NCBI GenBank assembly: GCA_029560455.1
Contig: JAKQKW010000319.1
Span: forward strand, 1-32,668
Source of the DNA: Candidatus Rifleibacteriota bacterium
GTDB lineage: Bacteria; Riflebacteria; Ozemobacteria; Ozemobacterales; Ozemobacteraceae
Direction of reading: 5' to 3'
DNA: 32,668 bases
Part shown: piece by piece, positions 7,432 to 14,328 of the stretch
Position numbering within the stretch: position 1 is the stretch's first letter
How the letters are laid out: the number at the start of each line of letters is the position of its first letter
The notes under the pieces: generated by a model
What the model saw: only the letters and a program-made list of their open reading frames with translations
The model's database searches: none
What the model was told of the DNA's origin: nothing
Position numbers and translations under genes: made by a program

Positions 7432-8814
7432 ATGATTATCAACAATCGCAGGGGCGTAATCGGTTTCATGCTGACCATGGCCGTGGGCATTGCCCTTGGT
7501 GCCGCAACCCTTGTCGTTACCAACGAAATGACCCGCAATGACAACAGTAAAAAGACAACCCTGAGTTCGGCCCGCACCCCATCTTCGCCAGCTTCTGTCG
7601 AGAAGGCATTCGAAAAATATCAGAAGGCCTATCAGGAATACCAGCAGGCTGCCGGTCTTGGCCGTGAGGATGTTAAAAAATACGCCGATGCCTTCAAAGA
7701 GGCGAAACGTAACCTCGAAATAGAGATTCTGCGTAATACCCCCGGTGTCCAGGAAATGGACCTCGAAAAGCTCGAAAAAGGCGACGAAGCAGCTGCTGGT
7801 GCCTCTGCTTCGCCTGCTCATGCTGATTCAACCAATCCGTTCAGTGTTTCGACCGTCACCATCGGCAGTTCAGCCAGCTCAGGAAACAGCGCCCAGAGTC
7901 AGGCGGCAACATCGGATGCTGGCGACACCGCCAACCAGGCAGCTGCTCCGGCAGTTTCCGGAAGTGTAACCGGCGTCAGCGGTGAAATCACCGGCATGGA
8001 CTACTACCGCGTTAAATCAGGCGATTCCCTGTCGAAAATCTGCGAACAGTTTTATGGGGCGTCGGGCATGTGGCAGCACATTCTCAAATACCAGGTGCCT
8101 ACGATCGCTGCTACTCCGAATCTGATTTTCCCGGGGCAGCTGATTGCTTTGCCGCGCGGTATAAAGCCATCTGGTACAACCACTGTTAAAAATCAGAATT
8201 CGCAAAATCAGACGACAACCAGCTCAACTTCCGGATCTACCGGAAATTACAAGGTGGCCTCTGCAGGTGACGAATCCTGGCAGCAGACCTTTCAGAAAGA
8301 CTATCTGATCTCTGATAATGCCCTGACCAATTCAGGCACCATGACAGTGGCGCAGATTCAGCGCTTTCTCGACTCGAAAAATTCGGTGCTGGCGAAGCCT
8401 TATCGCGGCTCGACTCCGGCGCAGATGATTTATGACGCCGCCAAAAAATATGGCATCAACCCGCAGGTGCTTCTTACGCGCCTGCAGTGTGAACAGGGGT
8501 TGATCAGCAAATCGACCGCCACTCAGAAACAGCTTGACTGGGCGGTTGGCGTTGGCTGCTATGATTCCGGCAACTGGAATCAGAAATTCAAGGGCTTTGA
8601 TAAGCAGATCGAATACGCCGCTCACACCTATCGGCGTCATTACGATGACGCAAAGGCGAAACTCGACCGTGGCGAAAAGGTTACCATGAATATCGATGGT
8701 CAGCAGGTTACCGTTAAAAATGCCGCGACCTATTCGTTTTACAAATATTGCCCGCATTTTCAGGGCAACAAGCTGTTCTATGATGTCTGGCGCGGTTATC
8801 GCAGCAAATTCTGA
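7432..8814 (+). CDS. Membrane-anchored LysM protein with C-terminal lysozyme/glucosaminidase-like domain
   Basis: 460 residues from the ATG at 7432, which follows GGGTGA by five bases; an in-frame ATG at 7381 lies in a promoter-like sequence. An N-terminal hydrophobic anchor (about 7-31) is followed by a charged helical stretch (about 45-100), a Ser/Ala-rich linker, and one LysM peptidoglycan-binding domain (about 191-243: YYRVKSGDSLSKICEQFYG to LIFPGQLIALPRG). After a second Ser/Thr linker comes a C-terminal domain (about 316-460) with KKYGINPQVLLTRLQCEQGL and WAVGVGCYDSG. These resemble a family of lysozyme-fold or N-acetylglucosaminidase-like proteins best known from Gram-positives, where the Glu of the LQxEQ motif is a candidate catalytic residue. 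Predicted to cut or remodel peptidoglycan at the cell surface. It stops directly against the stop codon of the convergent gene. Confidence 0.8.
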   Translation: MIINNRRGVIGFMLTMAVGIALGAATLVVTNEMTRNDNSKKTTLSSARTPSSPASVEKAFEKYQKAYQEYQQAAGLGREDVKKYADAFKEAKRNLEIEILRNTPGVQEMDLEKLEKGDEAAAGASASPAHADSTNPFSVSTVTIGSSASSGNSAQSQAATSDAGDTANQAAAPAVSGSVTGVSGEITGMDYYRVKSGDSLSKICEQFYGASGMWQHILKYQVPTIAATPNLIFPGQLIALPRGIKPSGTTTVKNQNSQNQTTTSSTSGSTGNYKVASAGDESWQQTFQKDYLISDNALTNSGTMTVAQIQRFLDSKNSVLAKPYRGSTPAQMIYDAAKKYGINPQVLLTRLQCEQGLISKSTATQKQLDWAVGVGCYDSGNWNQKFKGFDKQIEYAAHTYRRHYDDAKAKLDRGEKVTMNIDGQQVTVKNAATYSFYKYCPHFQGNKLFYDVWRGYRSKF

Positions 8815-9750
8815 TCACTCAGCCAGATGTTTGAATAACGCCGCGACCCTCCTGGAATCCTCCAGCAGGGTCGCGGCGTTTTCAGAAGCAAGCATGATCA
8901 CTGCCTGATCTTCGATGCGGATCCATCGGCACAGAGAAGTTTCAGCTGCCTGCTTCAGCCTGCTTTCAGAGATTTCATCGTTACGGCATTCATGAAAATG
9001 CAGAACCTTGCAGAACTTTTCTGACACTGCAGTTTCAGCGTTGTCTTCGGCCAGAGGACAGATACCGGCTGCATTGCGCCAGTCAGGGTGATATTCTGGC
9101 CGGTTGTAGCCACTGTTTATAGCCGTTAAGATTGGGCCTGCCGCTGTTACTGCGAATGAAAACCTCATCGGAACATTCTGCAGGCTGACTAAATCATGAA
9201 AAAGTTTTGCAATTTCAAACATCCGGCTGGTCAGCGGTGCCGGGAGTCGAACCGGGAAAGCCCGCCAGCTGTGTCTGAGTTTCAATGATTTGTCGAGGCT
9301 GACCTGGGCAATCATCCTTGGGGTGCCGTTGAAAAACGTGATTTCAATTCTTGCCTTTGGACTGATGAATTCTTCGAGCATAACTGGCCCGGCAAATTCG
9401 CTGATTATCTGTTCAAAAAACTCGGGCAGTTCTCGAAAAGCCTTGAGAATATAGCAGGCCCGGCCGTCGGCGAGGTTGGTCGAGCTTTTCATGATCAGCG
9501 GAAACCGGTTGAATTTTACCGCCCAGGCGCTGAGTCTGGCGAATTGCTCTGAAACGGCGTATTGCGGTATTGTGAGCTTTTGTGATGAGCAGAACTCTCT
9601 TAATTTCTGGCGATTGATCAGCAGCGCGAACTGGCTGCTGGCGCAAAGCTGCGGTGGTAATTTGTCGCGGCAGGCCGGCAGGTCGCAGAAGAACGGGAGG
9701 TTGGCATCTGAATACAGCTGCTCAAGAAAACTGGTTTTTACATCGCTCAT
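8815..9750 (-). CDS. ATP-grasp-fold protein, substrate unknown
   Basis: 311 residues, soluble, no signal peptide. The layout fits an ATP-grasp ligase: NRQKLREFCSSQKLTIPQYAV is the N-terminal helix before the ATP lid. PLIMKSSTNLADGRACYIL carries the ATP-binding Lys and loop. GPVMLEEFISPKARIEITFF is the hinge strand with the usual Glu-Glu, and ILTAINSGYNRPEYHPDW sits where the metal-binding E-x-N motif normally is, although the Glu is replaced. Catalysis is therefore uncertain. It follows the TPR gene at 9796 by 45 bp, has no visible Shine-Dalgarno site, and has a hairpin just before its ATG. The 3' end doubles as the terminator of the LysM gene. Confidence 0.65.
   Translation of the reverse strand: MSDVKTSFLEQLYSDANLPFFCDLPACRDKLPPQLCASSQFALLINRQKLREFCSSQKLTIPQYAVSEQFARLSAWAVKFNRFPLIMKSSTNLADGRACYILKAFRELPEFFEQIISEFAGPVMLEEFISPKARIEITFFNGTPRMIAQVSLDKSLKLRHSWRAFPVRLPAPLTSRMFEIAKLFHDLVSLQNVPMRFSFAVTAAGPILTAINSGYNRPEYHPDWRNAAGICPLAEDNAETAVSEKFCKVLHFHECRNDEISESRLKQAAETSLCRWIRIEDQAVIMLASENAATLLEDSRRVAALFKHLAE
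8837..8882 (+). terminator. Terminator of the LysM gene, embedded in the convergent ATP-grasp gene
   Basis: A 14-bp perfect GC-rich outer stem (8837-8850 with 8867-8880), one C/C mismatch and a further 5-bp inner stem with a 4-base loop, then TTTT at 8879-8882 on the plus strand. It starts 22 bp after the LysM stop codon and lies wholly within the coding sequence of the minus-strand gene. There is no T run on the minus strand, so it should not stop that gene. Confidence 0.8.
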
Positions 9751-9755
9751 ATTGA

Positions 9756-9790
9756 GTGTACTTATCGGCTGAAAACTACCGACTGTACAC
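9756..9790 (-). promoter_or_regulatory. Intercistronic hairpin covering the ATP-grasp ribosome site
   Basis: GTGTAC (9756-9761) pairs with GTACAC (9785-9790) and TCGG (9765-9768) pairs with CCGA (9779-9782), leaving a 10-base loop. It ends five bases before the ATG at 9750, where a Shine-Dalgarno sequence would be expected but is absent. It lacks a T run, so control of translation or RNA processing is likelier than termination. Confidence 0.5.
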
Positions 9791-9795
9791 CAACA

Positions 9796-10413
9796 TTATT
9801 CGCGCATCTGTTCTTCGAGTTCTTTAAGGCGCGCTTTGGCGATCTGGTTCTCTGGCTCGCGGTTGAGGGTGCGATTTAGGCGGTCTATCTCATTGCGACT
9901 GTATCTGATAAGTCTTTTAAGAACATCGAGGTCGCGGGTTATGGTGCGGTCATCGTTCGGGAGCTGGTTGGCTCTTTCCCAGTCGTTGAAGGCCTTACGG
10001 AACTTGTTTTTCTCAAAGAAAATCTGACCGCTGAGCTTGAAAATGCTGAAATTGCTGGGGTCATAGATCCGCGCCCGGTCGAGGCGGCGCAGGGCTTCTT
10101 CGTAGCTTCCCTGGTAATAGTCATTGATGGCCGATTCTACATACTGGCGGGCCCGCGATTCGTTGACGTGTCTGTCACGCTCTTCATTGCGGGCGGCAAC
10201 TTCTTCTTCGATCGTCCTGGTGATCGAAGCAACCGGAACTGGCTCTTCGACTTCAGTTCTGATGCCAAAACTTGCAAGATTTTTGCGCATGGTGGTGAAG
10301 TCGATGCTTGTAGCAGAGGGGATCGAGGAAAAGAAATACCCCACCGCCAGCACAAGCAGCACTACCACAGCTATCTTGATTTTTGGCATTAACTTTTTCA
10401 CCTTGGACACCAT
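9796..10413 (-). CDS. Membrane-anchored TPR protein
   Basis: 205 residues: short basic N-terminus, one hydrophobic helix (about 12-30), a linker, a charged helical region (about 65-95), and TPR units (about 90-165: YVESAINDYYQGSYEEALRRLDRARIYDPSN and IFKLSGQIFFEKNKFRKAFNDWERANQLPND). A coiled-coil-like end follows (EIDRLNRTLNREPENQIAKARLKELEEQMRE). Probably a scaffold or adaptor in the cell envelope; partners are unknown. It overlaps the upstream gene by 16 bp. The AGGAGG at 10415-10420 is only one base from the ATG at 10413, so the next codon (GTG, four bases away) may be the true start; this changes one residue only. Confidence 0.75.
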   Translation of the reverse strand: MVSKVKKLMPKIKIAVVVLLVLAVGYFFSSIPSATSIDFTTMRKNLASFGIRTEVEEPVPVASITRTIEEEVAARNEERDRHVNESRARQYVESAINDYYQGSYEEALRRLDRARIYDPSNFSIFKLSGQIFFEKNKFRKAFNDWERANQLPNDDRTITRDLDVLKRLIRYSRNEIDRLNRTLNREPENQIAKARLKELEEQMRE

Positions 10414-11237
10414 GCCTCCTGAAGATTCAGGCCTCTTTCAGAAAGGTAGGTATACCAGCGGCTTTTCCGGGGTGAAATATCTGCTTTCGCAAAACCACCG
10501 TTTCGGAAACAGTCGTAGTGGTAACCCAGCAATGCTAATTCCCTTTTTATATCGGGGTTTCCGTATTTAAAACCCTGATTGACTTCTTTTTCAAAGCAGG
10601 TGTGTACGGGCCAATAACCCCATGTCTTCAGTATATCGGAATTTGCAGATAACGACAAGGGGGAAAGCATTATCTGCCAAAGCGCTCGGGCTTTCAGTAG
10701 TGCAATAGATGCGGTCAGATCTGGCTCCAGGGCTGATGTGTTTTTTTTGCGCCAGCTGGTTTCCCAGAAAAGAGCTTCGATTGGGGTCGCCGCAGGGTCA
10801 GGGTGCCAGCCGCGGTTAAGATAATGCTTGAGCTCAGCAGGGTTGAGGGTTGTGAGTTCTGACCATGAAACTGGAGTGGTGCGGTTTCCGGCGAGTTTGA
10901 CGGCTACTTTGAGCTCAGTCAGATCCTTGCCTGGGAGCTCAATACTTAACGTGCCAATTGCCGCCGCAATTTCGTCGACAAGAGAGTCTGAATACTCACG
11001 TGACCTCTCCGGAAGAGTGCGGGCCGCAGCAAGAGAGAAATAATACAGGGCTTCAGGGTTGAGCTTGTGATCCGGCCATGTTGCCATGAATCGGGCGAAA
11101 GTTTCTTTCGACTCCTGCCAGCGACCGAGGTCGAAGGAGCGCCTGCCTTCGTTGAAAACCTCGAGGGCAGTGATTGTGTAGCCAAGACTGCAACACATCA
11201 TGAAAACTGCCAGAAACAGGTAAGTTCTTCTTTTCAA
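10398..11237 (-). CDS. Exported protein with N-terminal TPR-like repeat, function unknown
   Basis: 279 residues with a signal peptide (KRR n-region, hydrophobic 5-20). The mature N-terminus has a TPR-like helix pair (ALEVFNEGRRSFDLGRWQESKETFARFMATWPDHKLNPEALYYFSLAA) like those of YbgF/BamD-type envelope proteins. The rest is not recognised. Start is TTG at 11235-11237 with GAGG eight bases upstream; the first in-frame ATG would cut the signal peptide. It overlaps the next gene by 16 bp and is led by a clear promoter at 11288-11315, so the operon probably runs 11237 to 8815. Confidence 0.7.
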   Translation of the reverse strand: MKRRTYLFLAVFMMCCSLGYTITALEVFNEGRRSFDLGRWQESKETFARFMATWPDHKLNPEALYYFSLAAARTLPERSREYSDSLVDEIAAAIGTLSIELPGKDLTELKVAVKLAGNRTTPVSWSELTTLNPAELKHYLNRGWHPDPAATPIEALFWETSWRKKNTSALEPDLTASIALLKARALWQIMLSPLSLSANSDILKTWGYWPVHTCFEKEVNQGFKYGNPDIKRELALLGYHYDCFRNGGFAKADISPRKSRWYTYLSERGLNLQEAWCPR

Positions 11238-11287
11238 TTTAAAGCCTCACATTTCCCTGATTCAAGAGCAAAATTTTCTCGCTCATT

Positions 11288-11315
11288 TTTATAGGGCAAA
11301 AATAATGCCAAGCAA
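11288..11315 (-). promoter_or_regulatory. Promoter of the TPR / ATP-grasp operon
   Basis: Minus strand: -35 TTGCTT (11310-11315), 16-bp spacer, -10 TATAAA (11288-11293). The spacer contains the small dyad GGCA/TGCC. Confidence 0.6.
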
Positions 11316-11544
11316 ACATAAGGGCAGAATGCATGCCCCCTGTTTCTGGTTATCGGCACTTCTTTACCTTAAAATTAGGCGTTCCGGGGGTACGGATCAA
11401 AAAAGTTTGTGAAAAAAGTGCTCATGTTTTTTGTTGAAAATTGGGTGTGTAAATTGCACTGTTTTAAAAAGTGTGATTTGCGCACACAAAATTGCTCAGA
11501 GCGTCTGGAGAAATTCCCATATCTCTCAGTATTTCTGATTATAA

Positions 11545-11579
11545 CTTCGCCCCTGTTCCGTTTGAGAACAGGGGCGAAG
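11545..11579 (-). terminator. Hairpin after the xanthine dehydrogenase-type operon, likely terminator
   Basis: Perfect 14-bp stem CTTCGCCCCTGTTC / GAACAGGGGCGAAG with a 7-base loop, about 38 bp past the stop codon of the FAD subunit gene. The minus-strand tail (TTATAAT) is only weakly T-rich, so termination is likely but not certain. Confidence 0.6.
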
Positions 11580-11616
11580 ATAATAAATTCTGATTGTTGA
11601 AGCGGGGCCATCCAGG

Positions 11617-12450
11617 TCAAAGAATTGCTTTAAGAGCCCTCTTTAACAGAACCCCGGCCATCTGTTTGCGGTAGGATTTCGATGATCTGACATCGCTGAT
11701 GGGCTTTGCGGTTTCGCAGGCAAATCCCGCGGCTTTTTCGAGGGTTGCTGCATCTATTTCGCCGGCTTTTTCGAGCAGTTCCTCGGCGCCTTTACAGCGC
11801 AGAACTGTTGGAGCTGCCGAACCGATCGCGATGCGGTAGCGTTTCTGCCCATCGTTGAAAACACTCAGCGCCAGATTGATCTTGGAAATAGCGTGCGCAC
11901 GCCTTTCGCCAAGCTTCAGAAATTCGCCGGCGGTTTTTCGCAGCGGCAGGGCAAAGCCTTCGATGATTTCGCCGGCTTTGAGAACGCTGCGACCCGGGCC
12001 GGTAAAAAATTCGTCGATGGCGACTTTGCGCTTGCCGGTCTGCCCGACGATCATCACTTCGGCTTCGAGGGCGAAGAGCGCCGGAATCGTATCGCCGGCA
12101 GGCGAAGCGTTCGCCACATTGCCGCCAAGTGTCGCGGCATTGCGTATCTGGGTGGCGCCCACCGTTGATGCAGCCTTGACCAGAACCGGAAAATATTCGT
12201 TCACTTCAGGGTTGCTGATAACAGCGCTCATGGTGCAGCCGCTGCCGATTATCAACCGGTCGCCTTCCTTGCGGATCGACTTGAATGGCAGGGCGCTGAT
12301 ATCGACGAGAGCCACCGCGTTCGGAAAAAGACCGTTGCGCAGCTTGACGATCAGGTCAGTGCCGCCGGCAACGGCAAGATAATTCGGTTTAGCCAGAAGC
12401 TCGCATGCCTCTGAGGTGTTTGCTGGTCTGAAAAAGCTGATGCTGCTCAC
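11617..12450 (-). CDS. Xanthine dehydrogenase/CO dehydrogenase-family FAD-binding subunit
   Basis: 277 residues, the usual length of the medium (FAD) subunit of molybdenum hydroxylases. Both FAD motifs are present: AVAGGTDLIVKLRNG (about 26-40) and GATQIRNAATLGGNVANASPAGDTIPAL (about 98-125). The C-terminal domain (about 170-277) is of the CO-dehydrogenase flavoprotein type. It passes electrons between the 2Fe-2S subunit and NAD or another acceptor. Start is GTG at 12450, which overlaps the previous stop (GTGA), with AGGAG about seven bases upstream. The large molybdenum subunit is absent from the window, so the full enzyme cannot be formed from these genes alone. Confidence 0.9.
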   Translation of the reverse strand: MSSISFFRPANTSEACELLAKPNYLAVAGGTDLIVKLRNGLFPNAVALVDISALPFKSIRKEGDRLIIGSGCTMSAVISNPEVNEYFPVLVKAASTVGATQIRNAATLGGNVANASPAGDTIPALFALEAEVMIVGQTGKRKVAIDEFFTGPGRSVLKAGEIIEGFALPLRKTAGEFLKLGERRAHAISKINLALSVFNDGQKRYRIAIGSAAPTVLRCKGAEELLEKAGEIDAATLEKAAGFACETAKPISDVRSSKSYRKQMAGVLLKRALKAIL

Positions 12451-12929
12451 TTGTTTCTCCTGGTTTCTGAAGCTTTTTTTACGGCAGCTTCGATCTTACG
12501 GTAACCGGTGCAGCGACAGATATTGCCCGAAAGAGCCTGCTTGATCTGGTGTTCATCAGGGTTCGGGTTATTCTGCAGCAGTTTGTAGCTGGTCATAGTC
12601 ATGCCGGGTATGCAGAATCCGCACTGAACAGCGCCTTCGCTGACAAAGGCATTCTGAATCGCCTGCATGGTCGCGTCTTTTTCGAGCCCTTCGACAGTAA
12701 CGACCTGATCAGAAGCGGTAAGTGACGCGGCCAGTTTCAGGCAGCTGTTGACCGGTTCGCCGTTGAGAAGAACCGTGCAGGCTCCGCATTCGCCTTTGCC
12801 GCAGCCTTCCTTGGCGGCAGTCAGCCGGAAATTGCGTCTGATCATTTCGAGAACGGTCATGGTTGGCAGAACTTCAGCTTCGACCTGTCGGCCATTCAAG
12901 CTGAACGTCACTTTTACAAGATTTTCCAT
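12447..12929 (-). CDS. Xanthine dehydrogenase/CO dehydrogenase-family 2Fe-2S subunit
   Basis: 160 residues, full length for the small subunit. The plant-type 2Fe-2S cluster motif is GCGKGECGACTVLLNGEPVNSC (about 43-63) and the second cluster motif is CGFCIPGMT with CRCTGYRKI (about 103-148). It carries electrons from the molybdenum site to FAD. Start ATG with AGGAG eight bases upstream. It overlaps the FAD gene by 4 bp and follows the GGDEF-like gene by 30 bp, so the three genes are probably one transcript. Confidence 0.92.
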   Translation of the reverse strand: MENLVKVTFSLNGRQVEAEVLPTMTVLEMIRRNFRLTAAKEGCGKGECGACTVLLNGEPVNSCLKLAASLTASDQVVTVEGLEKDATMQAIQNAFVSEGAVQCGFCIPGMTMTSYKLLQNNPNPDEHQIKQALSGNICRCTGYRKIEAAVKKASETRRNK

Positions 12930-12959
12930 TTTTCGTGCTCCTGTTTGTGACTGAACCCG

Positions 12960-14171
12960 TCAGTCCGTTTGAATTTCACTGTAAGAGGCGATACCGGTGC
13001 CGGAAACATCTGCCTTGTCGCAGGCTTCGGTGCTCTTTTCGAGCAGCCCGGCACCGTGGGTGGCGTCGGTGGGGTAGGTAGCGGCCCCGATCACCAGCCC
13101 GATACTGGTCTTATTAATAAAATCAGCTTTTTCGTTGTGCTTTGCAAATGCTTTTTGAATTCTCTGGGCGACTACCGTGGCAACTTTTACTCCGGTCTCG
13201 GTAAGAATGGCAATGAACTCGCCTTCGCCGGCGCCACAGAACATCAGGTCGAGGCGTCGCAGCGACTGCTTGAGAGCCATTGCCGCATTGCGCCCGGCTG
13301 TCGCTTTTTCGCTGTCAGTCAGAGCGTTATAGCCTGTAATTTTGAGAGTGAGCAGACTCATTTCCTGTTTGTAACGTTCCGAACGTTCAACTTCGGTTTC
13401 GAATGAATCAGTGAAACAGTCATGCACAAGCAGCCCGGTATTTTTGTCTTTGTATCTGCTGTCGCCGCCCTGTTTTGCATTTTCGATCAATGCCAGAAGT
13501 GTTTCGAGGAAAAGGGCAGTGCTGGCCAGTGAGACCGGCGGTGCTTTGTGCCCCTCGCGGCTTGAGAAAATGCAGATGACCGTGGCTGACTGACCACCCT
13601 GCAGCGGCAGTGCCGTCAGCTCAAGCCTGGTAACTGCTGATTTGAAGTGCATCGGCTTTGCTGCCGGCGAAAATTTACCGATTTCCTCTTCGCCGAGACT
13701 GCCAGAATATTTTATCAGAAGCGATTCGCCTTTGACCGTCATGCGACTGCCGTTAAGAGCCGGGGGAAGTTCGCCGGCGGCGGCCAGCTGGCGGCACTGG
13801 TTGCTCTCAAGCGAAAACAGCGCCACGGTTTCACAGCCGGAAATTTCTCTGAGCTTTACCAGTGACTTGTTCAGCAGACTTTCGTCAACCTGGCCGGCGT
13901 TTTTGAGAATGCTGCGCAGTTCATTGAGATTGCGTGACCGGCGTCGGGCGCGGCGTTGCCGGGTGCGGGCCGGCCGACCGCCAACCCCGAGAATGGTTTC
14001 GCGAAAAAGCAGTATGGTGTTGATCAATACCAGAATCAGCAGCAGATTCGGGAATCTGAGATTTACGTCCCAGACTGGTTTGCGGTTCCAGAGGCCGATC
14101 AGCAGAACGCCTACGATTACAAGGTTCGCAAACAGATAGGCGTTAAGATTGGTTTTTCCTGTGTCTTTCAA
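12960..14171 (-). CDS. Membrane protein with GAF-like and degenerate GGDEF domains
   Basis: 403 residues: two membrane helices (10-27, 42-57), a very basic stretch (66-80), a GAF-like sensor domain (about 95-230) and a GGDEF-fold domain (about 240-400). The signature motif reads GEGEF (315-319) and the usual DxDxFK metal motif reads KITGYN (277-282). Both metal ligands and the GTP-binding glycines are thus changed. The end SIGLVIGAATYPTDATHGAGLLEKSTEACDKAD still fits the family. It is therefore unlikely to make c-di-GMP and more likely a binding or signal-relay protein. Start TTG at 14171 with AGGAA six bases upstream; no early in-frame ATG exists. Confidence 0.8.
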   Translation of the reverse strand: MKDTGKTNLNAYLFANLVIVGVLLIGLWNRKPVWDVNLRFPNLLLILVLINTILLFRETILGVGGRPARTRQRRARRRSRNLNELRSILKNAGQVDESLLNKSLVKLREISGCETVALFSLESNQCRQLAAAGELPPALNGSRMTVKGESLLIKYSGSLGEEEIGKFSPAAKPMHFKSAVTRLELTALPLQGGQSATVICIFSSREGHKAPPVSLASTALFLETLLALIENAKQGGDSRYKDKNTGLLVHDCFTDSFETEVERSERYKQEMSLLTLKITGYNALTDSEKATAGRNAAMALKQSLRRLDLMFCGAGEGEFIAILTETGVKVATVVAQRIQKAFAKHNEKADFINKTSIGLVIGAATYPTDATHGAGLLEKSTEACDKADVSGTGIASYSEIQTD

Positions 14172-14228
14172 CGGCTTTCCTGTTCCGGGGCGGCAGATAT
14201 GCAGGGGGCCCCTTGTTCAGATCGAGTC

Positions 14229-14258
14229 TTGACTAAGACTGCTCTGCTGTACTATGCT
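14229..14258 (+). promoter_or_regulatory. Probable promoter for mfd
   Basis: -35 TTGACT (14229-14234) and -10 TATGCT (14253-14258) with an 18-bp spacer. A second weak pair (CTGTAC at 14247, TATTAT at 14270) overlaps it. A short hairpin, GCACC/GGTGC at 14282-14297, would lie in the leader. Confidence 0.45.
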
Positions 14259-14328
14259 TCGACGGTTGGTATTATACACTCGCACCTTTCCGGGTGCAAC
14301 AATTGCGGCAAGAGGCTGAAATGTCATC

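Larger units (their letters stand above)
11238..11616. other. Non-coding interval with promoter and hairpin
   Basis: 379 bp without a credible gene. It holds the operon promoter at 11288-11315, an imperfect dyad around 11444-11489 (TGTGTAAATTGCACT and AGTGTGATTTGCGCACA), and the strong hairpin at 11545-11579. The middle part is AT-rich. Short open frames on both strands here have no ribosome sites and low-complexity or cysteine-scattered products. Confidence 0.6.

Noticed and set aside
11375..11620. Possible small genes in the non-coding interval (both strands)
   Set aside because: No ribosome sites, no recognisable product, and the frames run across a strong hairpin.
12969..13406. Long plus-strand frames opposite the GGDEF-like gene
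   Set aside because: Antisense shadows of a recognisable protein, Gly-rich with no motif or ribosome site.
14282..14297. GCACC/GGTGC hairpin before mfd as a terminator or regulator
   Set aside because: Only five pairs and no T run; too weak to call.
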